A stretch of DNA of 64,000 nucleotides from positions 6,014,001 to 6,078,000 of the forward strand of contig NZ_LT607410.1 in NCBI RefSeq assembly GCF_900091515.1. The letters are read 5' to 3'. The stretch is from Micromonospora purpureochromogenes. GTDB lineage: Bacteria; Actinomycetota; Actinomycetes; Mycobacteriales; Micromonosporaceae. The notes under the pieces were generated by a model. That model had not been told where the DNA came from and did not search any database. It worked only from the letters and a program-made list of their open reading frames with translations. Positions 51,880 through 60,901 of this stretch are shown here, one piece after another (within the stretch, counting starts at the first letter, position 1; the number at the start of each line of letters is the position of its first letter). Position numbers and translations under genes: made by a program.

Positions 51880-53085
51880 GTGGTCGACGCGGCCGACGCG
51901 GTGGCGGACGCGGGTGCCGAGGCGTACCCGCGGATCGTCGCCGCGCTGATCCGGGTCACCGGCGACTGGACGCTCGCCGAGGACTGCGCCCAGGAGGCGC
52001 TGGCCTCGGCGCTTCAGCGGTGGCCCCGCGACGGCGTGCCCGGCAATCCGGGCGGCTGGCTGATGACGGCCGCCCGGAACCGGGCCGTGGACGTGCTGCG
52101 CCGCGCCGAGGTGGAGCGGCGCAGGCTGCGGGACCTGGCCCTGCTGACCGATTTCGAACCGCAGACCGGGACGGAGGGGGACGTGGTGGACGACCGGCTG
52201 CGACTGATCTTCACCTGCTGCCACCCGGCCCTGGCCCTGGAGGCACGGGTCGCCCTGACCCTGCGCACGGTGGCCGGGGTGCCCACCGCGGACATCGCCC
52301 GCGCCTTCCTGGTGACCGAGTCCACCATGACCCGACGGATCACCCGGGCGAAGACCAGGATCGCCACGGCCGGCATCCCCTACCGGGTGCCGACCGGGCC
52401 CGCGCTGGTCGAGCGGCTGCCGGGCGTGCTGGCCGTGCTCTACCTGCTCTTCACCCGGGGGTACGACGCCGACGGCGAGCCCGCCTTCGCCGACGAGGCG
52501 ATCCGGTTGGCCCGGCTGCTCGACCGGCTGATGCCCGACCAGCCGGAGGTCGCCGGGCTGCGGGCCCTGTTCCTGTTCCAGAACTCGCGCCGCGCCGCCC
52601 GCCGCGACGCCGCCGGTGACCTGCTCACCCTCGATGAGCAGGACCGTTCCCGCTGGGACCACGCCGCCATCGTCGAGGGTCTGGCCGCCCTGGACCGCGC
52701 CGGCCACGGCCCGTACGCGCTCCAGGCCAGGATCGCCGCCGCGCACGCCACCGCCCCGACCGCCGCCGACACCGACTGGGCCGCCATCGCCGACTGCTAC
52801 GACGAACTCGCCCGGATCCGGCCCACCCCGGTGATCCGGCTGAACCGGGCGGTGGCGCACGGCTACGCCCACGGTCCAGCGGCAGGGCTGGCCCTGGTCG
52901 CCGAGGCCCGCGCGGGCGGCGAGCTCGACGGCTACCCGCCGGCGCTCGCCGCGCAGGCCGAGCTGACCGCCCGCCACGGCGACCCGGTACGCGCCGCCGC
53001 GCTGTTCCGCGCCGCCGCCGAGCTGGTCGGCTCCGATCCGGAACGCCGGGCGCTGCTGCGCCGAGCGGGCGAGCTGGACCGCTGA
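51880..53085 (+). CDS. ECF42-type RNA polymerase sigma factor
   Basis: A 401-residue ECF sigma factor. Region 2 (about 15-75) reads VTGDWTLAEDCAQEALASAL and GWLMTAARNRAVDVLRR. Region 4 (about 125-180) reads LRTVAGVPTADIARAFLVTE then MTRRITRAKTRI. The C-terminal ~220 residues form the long TPR-like extension of the ECF42 group (LFTRGYDADGEPAFADEAIR, FLFQNSRRAARRD, RLNRAVAHGYAHGP). GTG 51880 begins six bases after the YciI-like stop. The group usually lacks a membrane anti-sigma factor; the extension itself controls activity. Confidence 0.92.
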   Translation: MVDAADAVADAGAEAYPRIVAALIRVTGDWTLAEDCAQEALASALQRWPRDGVPGNPGGWLMTAARNRAVDVLRRAEVERRRLRDLALLTDFEPQTGTEGDVVDDRLRLIFTCCHPALALEARVALTLRTVAGVPTADIARAFLVTESTMTRRITRAKTRIATAGIPYRVPTGPALVERLPGVLAVLYLLFTRGYDADGEPAFADEAIRLARLLDRLMPDQPEVAGLRALFLFQNSRRAARRDAAGDLLTLDEQDRSRWDHAAIVEGLAALDRAGHGPYALQARIAAAHATAPTAADTDWAAIADCYDELARIRPTPVIRLNRAVAHGYAHGPAAGLALVAEARAGGELDGYPPALAAQAELTARHGDPVRAAALFRAAAELVGSDPERRALLRRAGELDR

Positions 53086-53287
53086 CGGCGCGGCCCTGTC
53101 CCGTCGGCACCCACCGGGCTCGGGGCCGGTGGGCACCGGCGGGATGGCCGGCGGTCCGACCAGCGCGAAGGTGCCTGCCGGCCGCGAGGCCGTCGGTGAT
53201 CGACCAGCAGCCGCCCAGGCACACCTGTTGGCCCAACGCAGGAGCAGACGTCACCAGGCCGCCGCCACCGTCACATCGTGTCAGCGA

Positions 53288-53409
53288 GCCCTTTCGAGCT
53301 GATGTCGTAAACGAATCGGGGCTAGCGAGGCGACCACACCGCGGGCCGCCCGGTGCCGGTGCTGGTGCCGGTGCCGGATGAATCGTTTGCGTCATCAGCT
53401 CGAAAGGGC
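53288..53409. repeat. MITE-like element with 30-bp terminal inverted repeats
   Basis: Arms 53288-53317 and 53380-53409 are inverted copies matching at 27 of 30 bases (gccctttcgagctgatg is perfect at the outer end). The 62-bp interior is a run of ggtgccggtgctggtgccgg repeats. The arms are much less GC-rich than the surroundings. It could be a miniature transposable element or a bidirectional terminator. I do not see clear target-site duplications. Confidence 0.65.
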
Positions 53410-53573
53410 ACCAACAGCGCCCTTGCCGCCGGCCACACCCGATCACCCGTCCCGCCTGAGGCGCTCGGGCGGGCACCCCCGCACAAGCACGAGCGCCCGG
53501 AGCGGCACCCCGCCAGACCACCGCCGGTCGACGCGCCAAGGGGCACGCCGGACCCGGCTCAGGCTGCACGGAC

Positions 53574-53609
53574 GGCGCGGGCCGCACCACCAAGGGTGCG
53601 GCCCGCGCC
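53574..53609 (-). terminator. 15-bp hairpin terminator after SRPBCC gene
   Basis: Arms ggcgcgggccgcacc (53574-53588) and its perfect complement (53595-53609) with a 6-nt loop, 20 bases past the stop of the minus-strand SRPBCC gene. Confidence 0.85.
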
Positions 53610-53628
53610 GGTGGAGAGGGCGGGATAG

Positions 53629-54483
53629 TCAGGCGCCGGTGGGCAGCTCCGCCATCACCCAGATCGGCTGCCAGTCGGCCATCTCGTGGTAGCGGCGCAG
53701 CTCGGACAGGCCGGCCACCGACCCGCTCCAGGCCGCGTACGGCGGGTTGCCCTCGTCGAAGCCGCTCTGCACGAAGGTCAGCTTGGTCTTTCCGTCGGAC
53801 TCGGCCAGCTCCCAGGTGCTGATGCCGGTCGGTCCCCAGTCGATGGACATCCGGTGGTCGGGCTCCAGGTCGACCACCTTGGCCGCGTACCCGGTCTCGA
53901 AGCCGCCCATCGCGTACCGGCCGCCGACCCAGGGCTCGATGCCGATCGGGTACCCGAACCAGGCGCTGGCCTGGGCGGAGTCGGTCAGCGACTGCCAGAC
54001 CCGGTCGACCGGCGCGCCGATCAGCAGCTCGCCGCGCAGGTCGGCGGAGGTGAAGTCGGTCTTCGGCAGCAGCGGTCGCCCCTCCAGGTGCCCGGCGAGG
54101 TTGGCGATCGACAGGCTCCACCAGGTCTGGAGCACTCCCCGGATGGTGCCGCCGGCCAGCGCCTCGGCGAAGTTGAAGTGGCTCTGGGTGAGGGTCAACA
54201 GGGTGCTGCCCGGGCCCTCGGGCGTCAGGGATATCTCGCTGGTGGTCTCCACTCCGTCGAGGAGCCAGGCGAAGCGCAGCGTGTCCTCGTCGGCGTGCAG
54301 CAGGCGCTGGTGCGGCGCGTCGCCCTCCGGCGTGAAGCGGCCCCAGAACTCGTACCGTCGGGGCAGCTCCACCTCGGCGTGCTCGGCGAACCAGACGCGC
54401 AGCTCGGCCGGGTCGGTCAGGGCGCGCCGGACGGCCTCGACCGGCGCGGCGAGGCGGGCACCCAGCGTCAACAATTCACTCAC
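53629..54483 (-). CDS. SRPBCC (AHSA1-like) tandem-domain protein
   Basis: A 284-residue protein with two START/SRPBCC halves. Half one (about 1-140) has LAAPVEAVRRALTDPAELRV and HFNFAEALAGGTIRGVLQTW. Half two (about 145-280) has LIGAPVDRVWQSLTDSAQAS and TKLTFVQSGFDEG. Members bind hydrophobic ligands or, in AHSA1, stimulate Hsp90. GTG 54483 overlaps the stop of the ArsR-type gene by eight bases. ArsR plus SRPBCC is a widespread pair in actinobacteria. Confidence 0.9.
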   Translation of the reverse strand: MSELLTLGARLAAPVEAVRRALTDPAELRVWFAEHAEVELPRRYEFWGRFTPEGDAPHQRLLHADEDTLRFAWLLDGVETTSEISLTPEGPGSTLLTLTQSHFNFAEALAGGTIRGVLQTWWSLSIANLAGHLEGRPLLPKTDFTSADLRGELLIGAPVDRVWQSLTDSAQASAWFGYPIGIEPWVGGRYAMGGFETGYAAKVVDLEPDHRMSIDWGPTGISTWELAESDGKTKLTFVQSGFDEGNPPYAAWSGSVAGLSELRRYHEMADWQPIWVMAELPTGA

Positions 54484-55036
54484 GGTCGTCCCCCTTGGGG
54501 TAACAGGCCACGGCGAGCTTGAAGGCGTCTCCCTCGGCGCCGCCGTAGCGGGTGAACAGGTCCCGCAGCGTGGACTGCAGGTCGTGCAGGAACTCCTGCC
54601 GGCGCTCGGCCGGCACCCGGATCTCGCCGGACACCCCGATGGAGGGCAGCTCCGGCGCGGAGCGGTCGAGGGCGGCGACGTCCGCCTGGACCTCCTCCAT
54701 CAGGTCGAGCAGGTAGCCCAGGCTGAGCTCGTCCCGGGCCCGGCGCACCCCGCCGACCCGCCCCACCAGGCGGGGCGAGAGCCAGTACGACCGGGCGGCG
54801 GCCTGGTAGATGCCCTCGCTGATGCCGCGCACCTTCCGGCTGGACACCTGCTCGACCAGCCCGGCCGCCACCAACTGCTTGACGTGGTAGTAGACGCGCT
54901 GCGGCGTCTGCTCCAGCCGGGTGGCGACCTCGGTGCAGGTGCGGGGCTCGGCCAACTGCCGCAGCACCTCGACGCGCTGCGGCTTGAGCAGGACCTCGGC
55001 CTGCTCGATCTGCTCCAGGTACATGACGTCTCTCAT
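54476..55036 (-). CDS. ArsR-type HTH regulator
   Basis: A 186-residue regulator. Residues about 12-75 form the winged HTH (LLKPQRVEVLRQLAEPRTCT, RVYYHVKQLVAAGLVEQV). The C-terminal part is helical with no metal-binding cysteines, so it is not a classic arsenic sensor. Two starts are possible, ATG 55036 and ATG 55024; the promoter at 55047-55075 puts the transcript start only about four bases before the first. It is translationally coupled to the SRPBCC gene. Confidence 0.88.
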   Translation of the reverse strand: MRDVMYLEQIEQAEVLLKPQRVEVLRQLAEPRTCTEVATRLEQTPQRVYYHVKQLVAAGLVEQVSSRKVRGISEGIYQAAARSYWLSPRLVGRVGGVRRARDELSLGYLLDLMEEVQADVAALDRSAPELPSIGVSGEIRVPAERRQEFLHDLQSTLRDLFTRYGGAEGDAFKLAVACYPKGDDRE

Positions 55037-55046
55037 CGCACAAATG

Positions 55047-55075
55047 AGCTTGTACGTAAAAACTCTCTTTGTCAA
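55047..55075 (-). promoter_or_regulatory. Sigma-70-type promoter of ArsR-SRPBCC operon
   Basis: On the minus strand -35 ttgaca (55075-55070) and -10 caagct (55052-55047) are separated by 17 bp. A ctct...agag dyad around the -35 could be the ArsR operator. The stretch is strikingly AT-rich for this genome. Confidence 0.65.
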
Positions 55076-55128
55076 TAGAGTCGAGAGAAGCCGCGCCGAC
55101 TCCGGCGCGGCTCTTCTCGGTTTGGTGG

Positions 55129-56475
55129 TCAGGGCGTCCAGTCGGGGCGCAGCGGGTACGACGTCTCCCCGGCCGGCCCGTTGCGGGTGGCCAGCACCTG
55201 GTGCAGCTGGATCCCGTTGGTCTCGAAGGCCAGCCGGGACCCGGCCATGTAGAGGCCCCACACCCGTGCCGTGCCCTGCCCCACCTCCGAGACGCAGAAG
55301 TCCCAGTTCTCGACGAGGTTGCGGCACCAGGCGGCCAGCGTCAGCGCGTAGTGCTGCCGCAGGTTCTCCTCGTGGTGCACCTCCAGCCCCACGTCGTGGA
55401 TCTCACTGATCAGCCGGCCCGGCCCGGCCAGTTCGCCGTCCGGGAAGACGTACCGGTCGATGAAGGCGCCGGAGCGGTGCGGGGCCCGGTTGTCGGCCCG
55501 GGTGATGCAGTGGTTGAGCAGCCGGCCGTCCGGCCGCAGCCGGTCGCGCAGCGCCCCGAAGTACGCCGGGTAGTTGCGCACCCCGATGTGCTCGGTCAGC
55601 CCGATCGAGGAGACCACGTCGAACTGCTGCCGCGGGGCGTCCCGGTAGTCCAGGTGGCGCACCTCGGCCAGCTCGGTCAGCCCCTCCCGCTCGATCGCCG
55701 CCTGCGCCCACCGCGCCTGCTCCCGGGACAGCGTGACGCCGAGCGCCTTCACGCCGTACTCCCGGGCGGCGTGCCGGACCATGCCGCCCCAGCCGCAGCC
55801 CACGTCGAGCAGCCGCATCCCCGGCTTGAGCGCCAGCTTGCCGGCGACCAGGTCGTACTTGGCCGCCTGGGCCTGCTCCAGCGTGTCGCCCGGGCTGTGG
55901 AACACCGCGCAGGTGTACGTCATGGACGGACCGAGCACCTTCTCGTAGAAGGCGTTCGAGACGTCGTAGTGGTGTGAGATGGCAGTGCTGTCCCGCAGGC
56001 GGGAGTGGCGCAGCCCGTTCATCACCCGCCGCCAGCGCGGCTGCGCCTCCTGCGGCGGGGGCGGCGGGGGCAGCAGCCGCTCCCAGCCCAGCCCGCGCAC
56101 CAGCGCCAGCCCCTCGGCCAGCGACGGGGTACGCACCCGCAGCTCGTCCTTGAGCACCCGCAACGCCTCGTACGGGTCGCCGGGGTGCACTCCGTGCAAC
56201 TGGAGGTCGCCGCTGACGTACGCCCGCGCCATGCCCAGGTCACCGGGGGCGGTGAGCAGGTACGTCAGACCACGCTCGGAGCAGATGGACAGGGTGATCC
56301 CGCTGTCGGCCGGGCCGATCGCGCTGCCGTCGTACCCGGTGACCCGCACCGGCAGCTCACCGGTGGTCAGCGCCCGGACGACGTCGGCGACGGTGGGGCC
56401 GCCGCGCCGGCCCCCGGCCGGCGGTGGTGTGGCGGGGGAACTGCTCGCCCCCTGTTCTCGGTCGGTCAGGCTCAT
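55129..56475 (-). CDS. tmsB: SAM-dependent fatty acyl methyltransferase, TmsB/CFA-synthase-like
   Basis: A 448-residue cyclopropane-fatty-acid-synthase family enzyme. The SAM site is MRLLDVGCGWGGMVRHAA (about 205-222). The family motifs TAISHHYDVSNAFYEKVLG, YTCAVFHSPGDTLEQAQ, IGLTEHIGVRNYPAYF and ADNRAPHRSGAFIDRYVFPD are present. ATG 56475 overlaps the stop of the FAD oxidoreductase gene (ATGA). Coupled to such an oxidoreductase, the enzyme matches TmsB/BfaB, which adds a methylene at C10 of oleoyl phospholipids before reduction to 10-methylstearate. Symbol by analogy with the tmsAB pair. Confidence 0.85.
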   Translation of the reverse strand: MSLTDREQGASSSPATPPPAGGRRGGPTVADVVRALTTGELPVRVTGYDGSAIGPADSGITLSICSERGLTYLLTAPGDLGMARAYVSGDLQLHGVHPGDPYEALRVLKDELRVRTPSLAEGLALVRGLGWERLLPPPPPPQEAQPRWRRVMNGLRHSRLRDSTAISHHYDVSNAFYEKVLGPSMTYTCAVFHSPGDTLEQAQAAKYDLVAGKLALKPGMRLLDVGCGWGGMVRHAAREYGVKALGVTLSREQARWAQAAIEREGLTELAEVRHLDYRDAPRQQFDVVSSIGLTEHIGVRNYPAYFGALRDRLRPDGRLLNHCITRADNRAPHRSGAFIDRYVFPDGELAGPGRLISEIHDVGLEVHHEENLRQHYALTLAAWCRNLVENWDFCVSEVGQGTARVWGLYMAGSRLAFETNGIQLHQVLATRNGPAGETSYPLRPDWTP

Positions 56476-57854
56476 CTTCGTGCAACCGCCTTCTCGTAGA
56501 GTCCGGTGAGCCGGTGATCCGGGTCGTAGCGGTCCTTCACGGCGCGCCAGGTCTCCCCGCCGTAGAGCCGGTCGAAGGCCGCCCGGTCGTAGTACGCGTC
56601 CGAGTAGAGGGACTTGTGACCACCCATGTCGGACACCGCCCGCTCGATCGAGCGGTTCACGTCGCCGTCGGCCGCACCGTCGGCGATCGGCACACTTCCC
56701 CAGAAACCGATGTTGACGTAGGTCTGCCCCGGCCGGAGCGGATACAGCGGCCAGGACCGTGCCGAGCCCGGCCCGGTCGGCTCGCGCAACCGCAGCGGGC
56801 AGAGCCAGACCGGGTTCATGCCCACGTTGGCGGCGAACCAGCGGAGGAAGTCGGCGGTGGCCGCCAGCGGGATCTCGACGTCCTGCACCACCCGCTCGCG
56901 GGCCGGGCGCCCGCGCCAGCGGTCGATTCGCGCGGCGACCTGGTGCCGGTGTTCCAGCCGGACGAGCCGGTGGTAGAAGTCGCTGCGCCGCCACCGGGCC
57001 GGCCAGAGCCGGCGGACCACCGGGTGCTGCACCCCGAACGCCGCCGAGCACCAGAACCAGTCGGTGTCCCAGCGCCAGAGGTAGTCGTGGGAGGTCAGCG
57101 CGTCGCGGGTGCGCCGGCGCAGCGACCGGTAGTAGATCTCCTGGCCGGTGTAGTCGCTGAGCTGCGGCGCGTCGTCGGTGAAGGTGCCCAGGGTCAGGTA
57201 CGCCTCGCCGGGGCTGAACATCACCCCGTCCATCGCGTCGACGGGCTGCCCCTCCCACTCGCCCTTGACGACCACGTCGGCGATCGCCTCGGTCAGCTCC
57301 TCGAGCCGGCTGAAGCGCACGTTGCGCAGCGCCACGGCGTGGCGTACGGGCTGGAGCTCGATGCGCAGCCGGGTGGCGTAGCCGAGGCTGCCCAACGAGT
57401 TGGGGAAGGCGGCGAAGAGGTCGGCGTGCTCGCCCTCCGGGCGGGCGGTGAGGATCTCGCCCGCGCCGGTGAGCACGTCCATCTCGGTCACCGACTCGTG
57501 CGGCAGGCCGTTGCGGAACGAGGTGGACTCGATGCCCAGGCCGGTGACCGCGCCGCCCAGGGTGATCGTGCGCAACTGCGGCACGACCAGCGGCATCAGT
57601 CCGTGCGGGAGGGTGGCGTCGACCAGATCCTCGTACGTGCACATGCCCTGCACGTCGGCGGTACCGGCCCGGGGGTCGACCGACAGCACGCCGTCCAGCC
57701 CGGACACGTCCAGGCCCGGTGAACTGGTGGCCGCCCGGGGGCGGAACAGATTCGAGGTGCGTTTGGCGAGGCGGACGGGTTCCCCGAGGGGCACCGCGGC
57801 GTACGACCGCCGCAACGTGTCCACCGCCAGCTCATGATCACGCAGCGCGCGCAT
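56472..57854 (-). CDS. tmsA: FAD-binding oxidoreductase, TmsA-like (10-methylene fatty acid reductase)
   Basis: A 460-residue PCMH-type FAD protein. The FAD domain has DVSGLDGVLSVDPRAGTADV, MPLVVPQLRTITLGGAVTGL and GIESTSFRNGLPHESV. The C-terminal half resembles the DIMINUTO/DHCR24-like reductases (YLWRWDTDWFWCSAAF, LYSDAYYDRAAFDRLYGG). With the adjacent CFA-like methyltransferase it fits the tmsA-tmsB pathway to 10-methyl branched (tuberculostearic-type) fatty acids, membrane lipids typical of these actinomycetes. Start ATG 57854. It faces the YbaK gene on the other strand. Confidence 0.85.
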   Translation of the reverse strand: MRALRDHELAVDTLRRSYAAVPLGEPVRLAKRTSNLFRPRAATSSPGLDVSGLDGVLSVDPRAGTADVQGMCTYEDLVDATLPHGLMPLVVPQLRTITLGGAVTGLGIESTSFRNGLPHESVTEMDVLTGAGEILTARPEGEHADLFAAFPNSLGSLGYATRLRIELQPVRHAVALRNVRFSRLEELTEAIADVVVKGEWEGQPVDAMDGVMFSPGEAYLTLGTFTDDAPQLSDYTGQEIYYRSLRRRTRDALTSHDYLWRWDTDWFWCSAAFGVQHPVVRRLWPARWRRSDFYHRLVRLEHRHQVAARIDRWRGRPARERVVQDVEIPLAATADFLRWFAANVGMNPVWLCPLRLREPTGPGSARSWPLYPLRPGQTYVNIGFWGSVPIADGAADGDVNRSIERAVSDMGGHKSLYSDAYYDRAAFDRLYGGETWRAVKDRYDPDHRLTGLYEKAVARR

Positions 57855-57890
57855 GAGATCACCTTACGCGCCGAACGGCCCGCGCGTGGG

Positions 57891-58418
57891 ATGTCCACGG
57901 TGGCCTTTTCGCCACCACCATCGGACGATCCCGTTACGGTGGCGGACGTGCCGTCGCCCGCCCTTGCCGCCCTGGACGCCGCCGGTCTGCCGTACCGGGT
58001 GATCCGGCACGGGCCGGTGCGCAGCCTCGCCGAGGCCGCCGCCGCCCGCGGCGTCGCGGTGCCGGACGTGGTGAAGACGATCGTGGTCCGCCGCGGCCCG
58101 GACGACCATCTCTTCGTGCTCACCCCGGGCGACCGGGTGATCTCCTGGCCCAAGCTGCGCGCGCTGCTCGGCGTCAACCGGCTCTCGATGCCCGCTGCGG
58201 CGGCGGCCCGCGACGCCACCGGCTACGAACGCGGCACGATCACCCCGTTCGGCGCGACCACCGCCTGGCCGGTCGTCGCCGACGAGCGGCTGCGCGCCCG
58301 GGAGATCACCCTCGGCGCGGGCGAGCACGGCGTCGCCGTCGCGCTGGACGCCGACGCGGCGATCACCACGCTCGGGGCGACGGTCGCCGACGTGACCGAC
58401 CCGGATCCGACCCGCTGA
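57891..58418 (+). CDS. YbaK/EbsC family aminoacyl-tRNA deacylase
   Basis: A 175-residue protein. The YbaK fold is visible in YRVIRHGPVRSLAEAAAARG, VPDVVKTIVVRRGPDDH, LRALLGVNRLSM and YERGTITPFGATTAWPVVAD. These proteins hydrolyse mischarged tRNAs such as Cys-tRNA-Pro in trans. The Lys in VVKTIVV is the expected catalytic residue. ATG 57891 is preferred to the longer ATG 57834, which would overlap the divergent gene; a GTG at 57936 is also possible. Confidence 0.88.
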   Translation: MSTVAFSPPPSDDPVTVADVPSPALAALDAAGLPYRVIRHGPVRSLAEAAAARGVAVPDVVKTIVVRRGPDDHLFVLTPGDRVISWPKLRALLGVNRLSMPAAAAARDATGYERGTITPFGATTAWPVVADERLRAREITLGAGEHGVAVALDADAAITTLGATVADVTDPDPTR

Positions 58419-58469
58419 CCCGCCGCCGACCGGTGGTCGGTCCGGGGGCGGACGGCATAGCGTGGACCC

Positions 58470-58754
<285 letters not shown>

Positions 58755-58811
58755 GTCACCGCCGGCCGGGCCGGGTGGCCATCGACCGGTCCGGTGGGTC
58801 AGGATTCCCTC

Positions 58812-59528
58812 ATGTCCGTCCCCGACGAACACCACGACCCGGCCGGCACCGTCTACGGCGCCCGCCGGGCCGCCCGACCCGGGCTGCCCCGGGACCCGCT
58901 GATGCGGTTCGCGCTGGCCGCCGGGCTGGTCGGCGTACTGGTGGGGGTCTTCTTCGCCACCGGCGTGCTCGGCGGCGGCGACCAGCCGGTGGTGCCGGCG
59001 GCGGCCGCCTCCGCGCCTCCGGCTCAGCCGCCGTCGCCGGAGGTCACCGAGCCGGCCGCGACCACCCCCGCCGCGCCCTCGCCGACCGCCGCGCCCACCA
59101 CCCCGCCCGCACCGGTGGCCGGGCCGAAGGTGTTCCGGGCGGTGGCCTCCGGCCTCTGCGTCGGCACCGACGGCGACGACGAGAAGGCCGCCGCCGAGCT
59201 GGCCGCCTGCACCGGCGGGCCGGAACAGCAGTGGGTCGCCAACCCGGTCGCCCCGGACCTGGTCACCCTCACCAACGCGGCGCACGGCCAGTGCCTGGAC
59301 GTGGAGGGCGGCAGCGGCGACGACGGCGCGAAGCTCCAGCAGTATCCGTGCCACGGGCAGGCCAACCAGCAGTGGCGGCTGACCCCGGTCGGCACCGGCC
59401 CGGTGCTGCTGGTGGCGGTGCACTCCGGCAAGTGCGCCGAGGTCGAGGACGGCGGCACCGAGGCCGGCGACGAGATCCGTCAGGTCCCCTGCACCGGCGC
59501 CGCCCAGCAGCAGTGGACGGTGGGCTGA
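58812..59528 (+). CDS. Membrane-anchored ricin B-lectin (CBM13-like) protein
   Basis: A 238-residue protein. An N-terminal cytoplasmic tail is followed by one membrane helix (about 35-55, FALAAGLVGVLVGVFFATGV), a Pro/Ala/Thr linker (about 60-115) and a ricin-type beta-trefoil domain with repeated Q-x-W motifs: EQQWVAN, NQQWRLT and QQQWTVG. This should bind galactose- or xylose-type sugars outside the cell. No catalytic domain is attached. Confidence 0.88.
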   Translation: MSVPDEHHDPAGTVYGARRAARPGLPRDPLMRFALAAGLVGVLVGVFFATGVLGGGDQPVVPAAAASAPPAQPPSPEVTEPAATTPAAPSPTAAPTTPPAPVAGPKVFRAVASGLCVGTDGDDEKAAAELAACTGGPEQQWVANPVAPDLVTLTNAAHGQCLDVEGGSGDDGAKLQQYPCHGQANQQWRLTPVGTGPVLLVAVHSGKCAEVEDGGTEAGDEIRQVPCTGAAQQQWTVG

Positions 59529-59532
59529 CCCC

Positions 59533-60831
59533 TCAGCCCCGGTAGCTCCAGGCCCGGGCCGGCGGCGCCACCACGGGCACCGGCACCGGCACCGGTTCCC
59601 GGCGGCGCAGCAGCAGCGAGAGCCCGGCCGCGCCGATCGACAGCGCCCCGGCGACGTACCAGGCCATGGCGTAGTCGCCAAGGCGGTCGCGGACCAGGCC
59701 CGCCCCGGTCGCGGCGATCGCCGCGCCGAACTGGTGGGCGGCGAAGACCCAGCCGAAGACCACCGCGCCCGCCGCGCCGAAGTACTCCCGGCACAGCGCG
59801 ACGGTCGGCGGCACGGTGGCCACCCAGTCCAGGCCGTAGAAGATGATGAAGACCAGCATGCTCGGCTCGGCCGTGCCGGCGAAGAGGCCGGGCAGCACCA
59901 GCAGCGACCCGCCGCGCAGCGCGTAGTAGGCGCCGAGCAGCAGCCGGCTGTCCACCCGGTCGGTGAGCCAGCCGGAGGCGATGGTGCCGACGATGTCGAA
60001 AAGTCCGACCAGGGCGAGCAGCCCCGCGGCGCTGGTCTCCGGCATCCCGTGGTCGTGTGCGGCCGGCACGAAGTGCGTGCCGACCAGCCCGTTGGTGGTC
60101 GCGCCGCAGATCGCGAACCCGCCGGCGAGCAGCCAGAACGGCCGGGTCCGCGCGGCCGAGGCCAGCGCGCCGACCGCCCGGGAGGCGGCGCCGCCGGTCG
60201 TCGGCGCGGGCGGCACCACCTCCGCCGCGCCGTAGGCGGGCAGGCCGAGATCCGCCGGGTGTTCCCGGAGCAGCCAGGCCACCAGCGGTACGACCGCCAG
60301 CGCCGCCCCGGCGACGACGAGCGCCGCCGTGCGCCACCCGTGGTCGCGGACCAGCACGGCGAGCAGCGGCAGGAAGACCAGTTGCCCGGCCGCCCCGCCG
60401 GCGGTCAGCACCCCGGTGACCAGCCCGCGACGGCGGACGAACCAGCGCCCGGTGACCGTGGCCACGAAGGCGAGCGCCATCGAGCCGGTGCCCAGCCCGA
60501 CGAGCACCCCCCAGCAGAGGATCAGCTGCCAGCTGGCCGTCATGAACACCGTCAGGCCGCTGCCGGCCGCCACCAGCGCCAGCGCGCCGGCCACCACCCG
60601 CCGGACGCCGAACCGGTCCATCAGCGCGGCGGCGAACGGCGCGGTCAGCCCGTAGAGCAGCAGGTTGACCGAGACGGCGGCGGAGACGGTGGCCAGCGGC
60701 CAGCCGAACTCGGCGTGCAGCGGGTGCAGCAGGACCGAGGGGGTGGCCCGGAAGCCGGCGGCGCCGACCAGCGCGACGAACGCGACGGCGGCGACCAGCC
60801 AGGCGGGGTGGAGACGGCGGGTTCGGTTCAC
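59533..60831 (-). CDS. MFS transporter, OFA (oxalate/formate antiporter)-like
   Basis: A 432-residue transporter with 12 hydrophobic segments. The first loop, LHAEFGWPLATVSAAVSVNL then TAPFAAALMDRFGVRRVVA, is typical of the OFA/MCT branch for carboxylates. GTG 60831 is chosen as the start of the mature-looking N-terminus (VNRTRRLHPAWLVAAVAF); longer starts would run into the divergent regulator's promoter. The AraC-type regulator is divergent and may control it. Confidence 0.85.
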   Translation of the reverse strand: MNRTRRLHPAWLVAAVAFVALVGAAGFRATPSVLLHPLHAEFGWPLATVSAAVSVNLLLYGLTAPFAAALMDRFGVRRVVAGALALVAAGSGLTVFMTASWQLILCWGVLVGLGTGSMALAFVATVTGRWFVRRRGLVTGVLTAGGAAGQLVFLPLLAVLVRDHGWRTAALVVAGAALAVVPLVAWLLREHPADLGLPAYGAAEVVPPAPTTGGAASRAVGALASAARTRPFWLLAGGFAICGATTNGLVGTHFVPAAHDHGMPETSAAGLLALVGLFDIVGTIASGWLTDRVDSRLLLGAYYALRGGSLLVLPGLFAGTAEPSMLVFIIFYGLDWVATVPPTVALCREYFGAAGAVVFGWVFAAHQFGAAIAATGAGLVRDRLGDYAMAWYVAGALSIGAAGLSLLLRRREPVPVPVPVVAPPARAWSYRG

Positions 60832-60901
60832 GATACGAGTCTCGACGGCGGGCCCGCGGCCGACGAGTGGCCGGAAAGCCATCATGCGCAATAATCGGGC
60901 C

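Larger units (their letters stand above)
53086..53628. other. Gene-free region with long inverted repeat and hairpin
   Basis: About 540 bases between convergent genes. It holds a 122-bp element with 30-bp terminal inverted repeats (53288-53409) and a strong terminator hairpin (53574-53609). I find no coding sequence. Confidence 0.7.
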
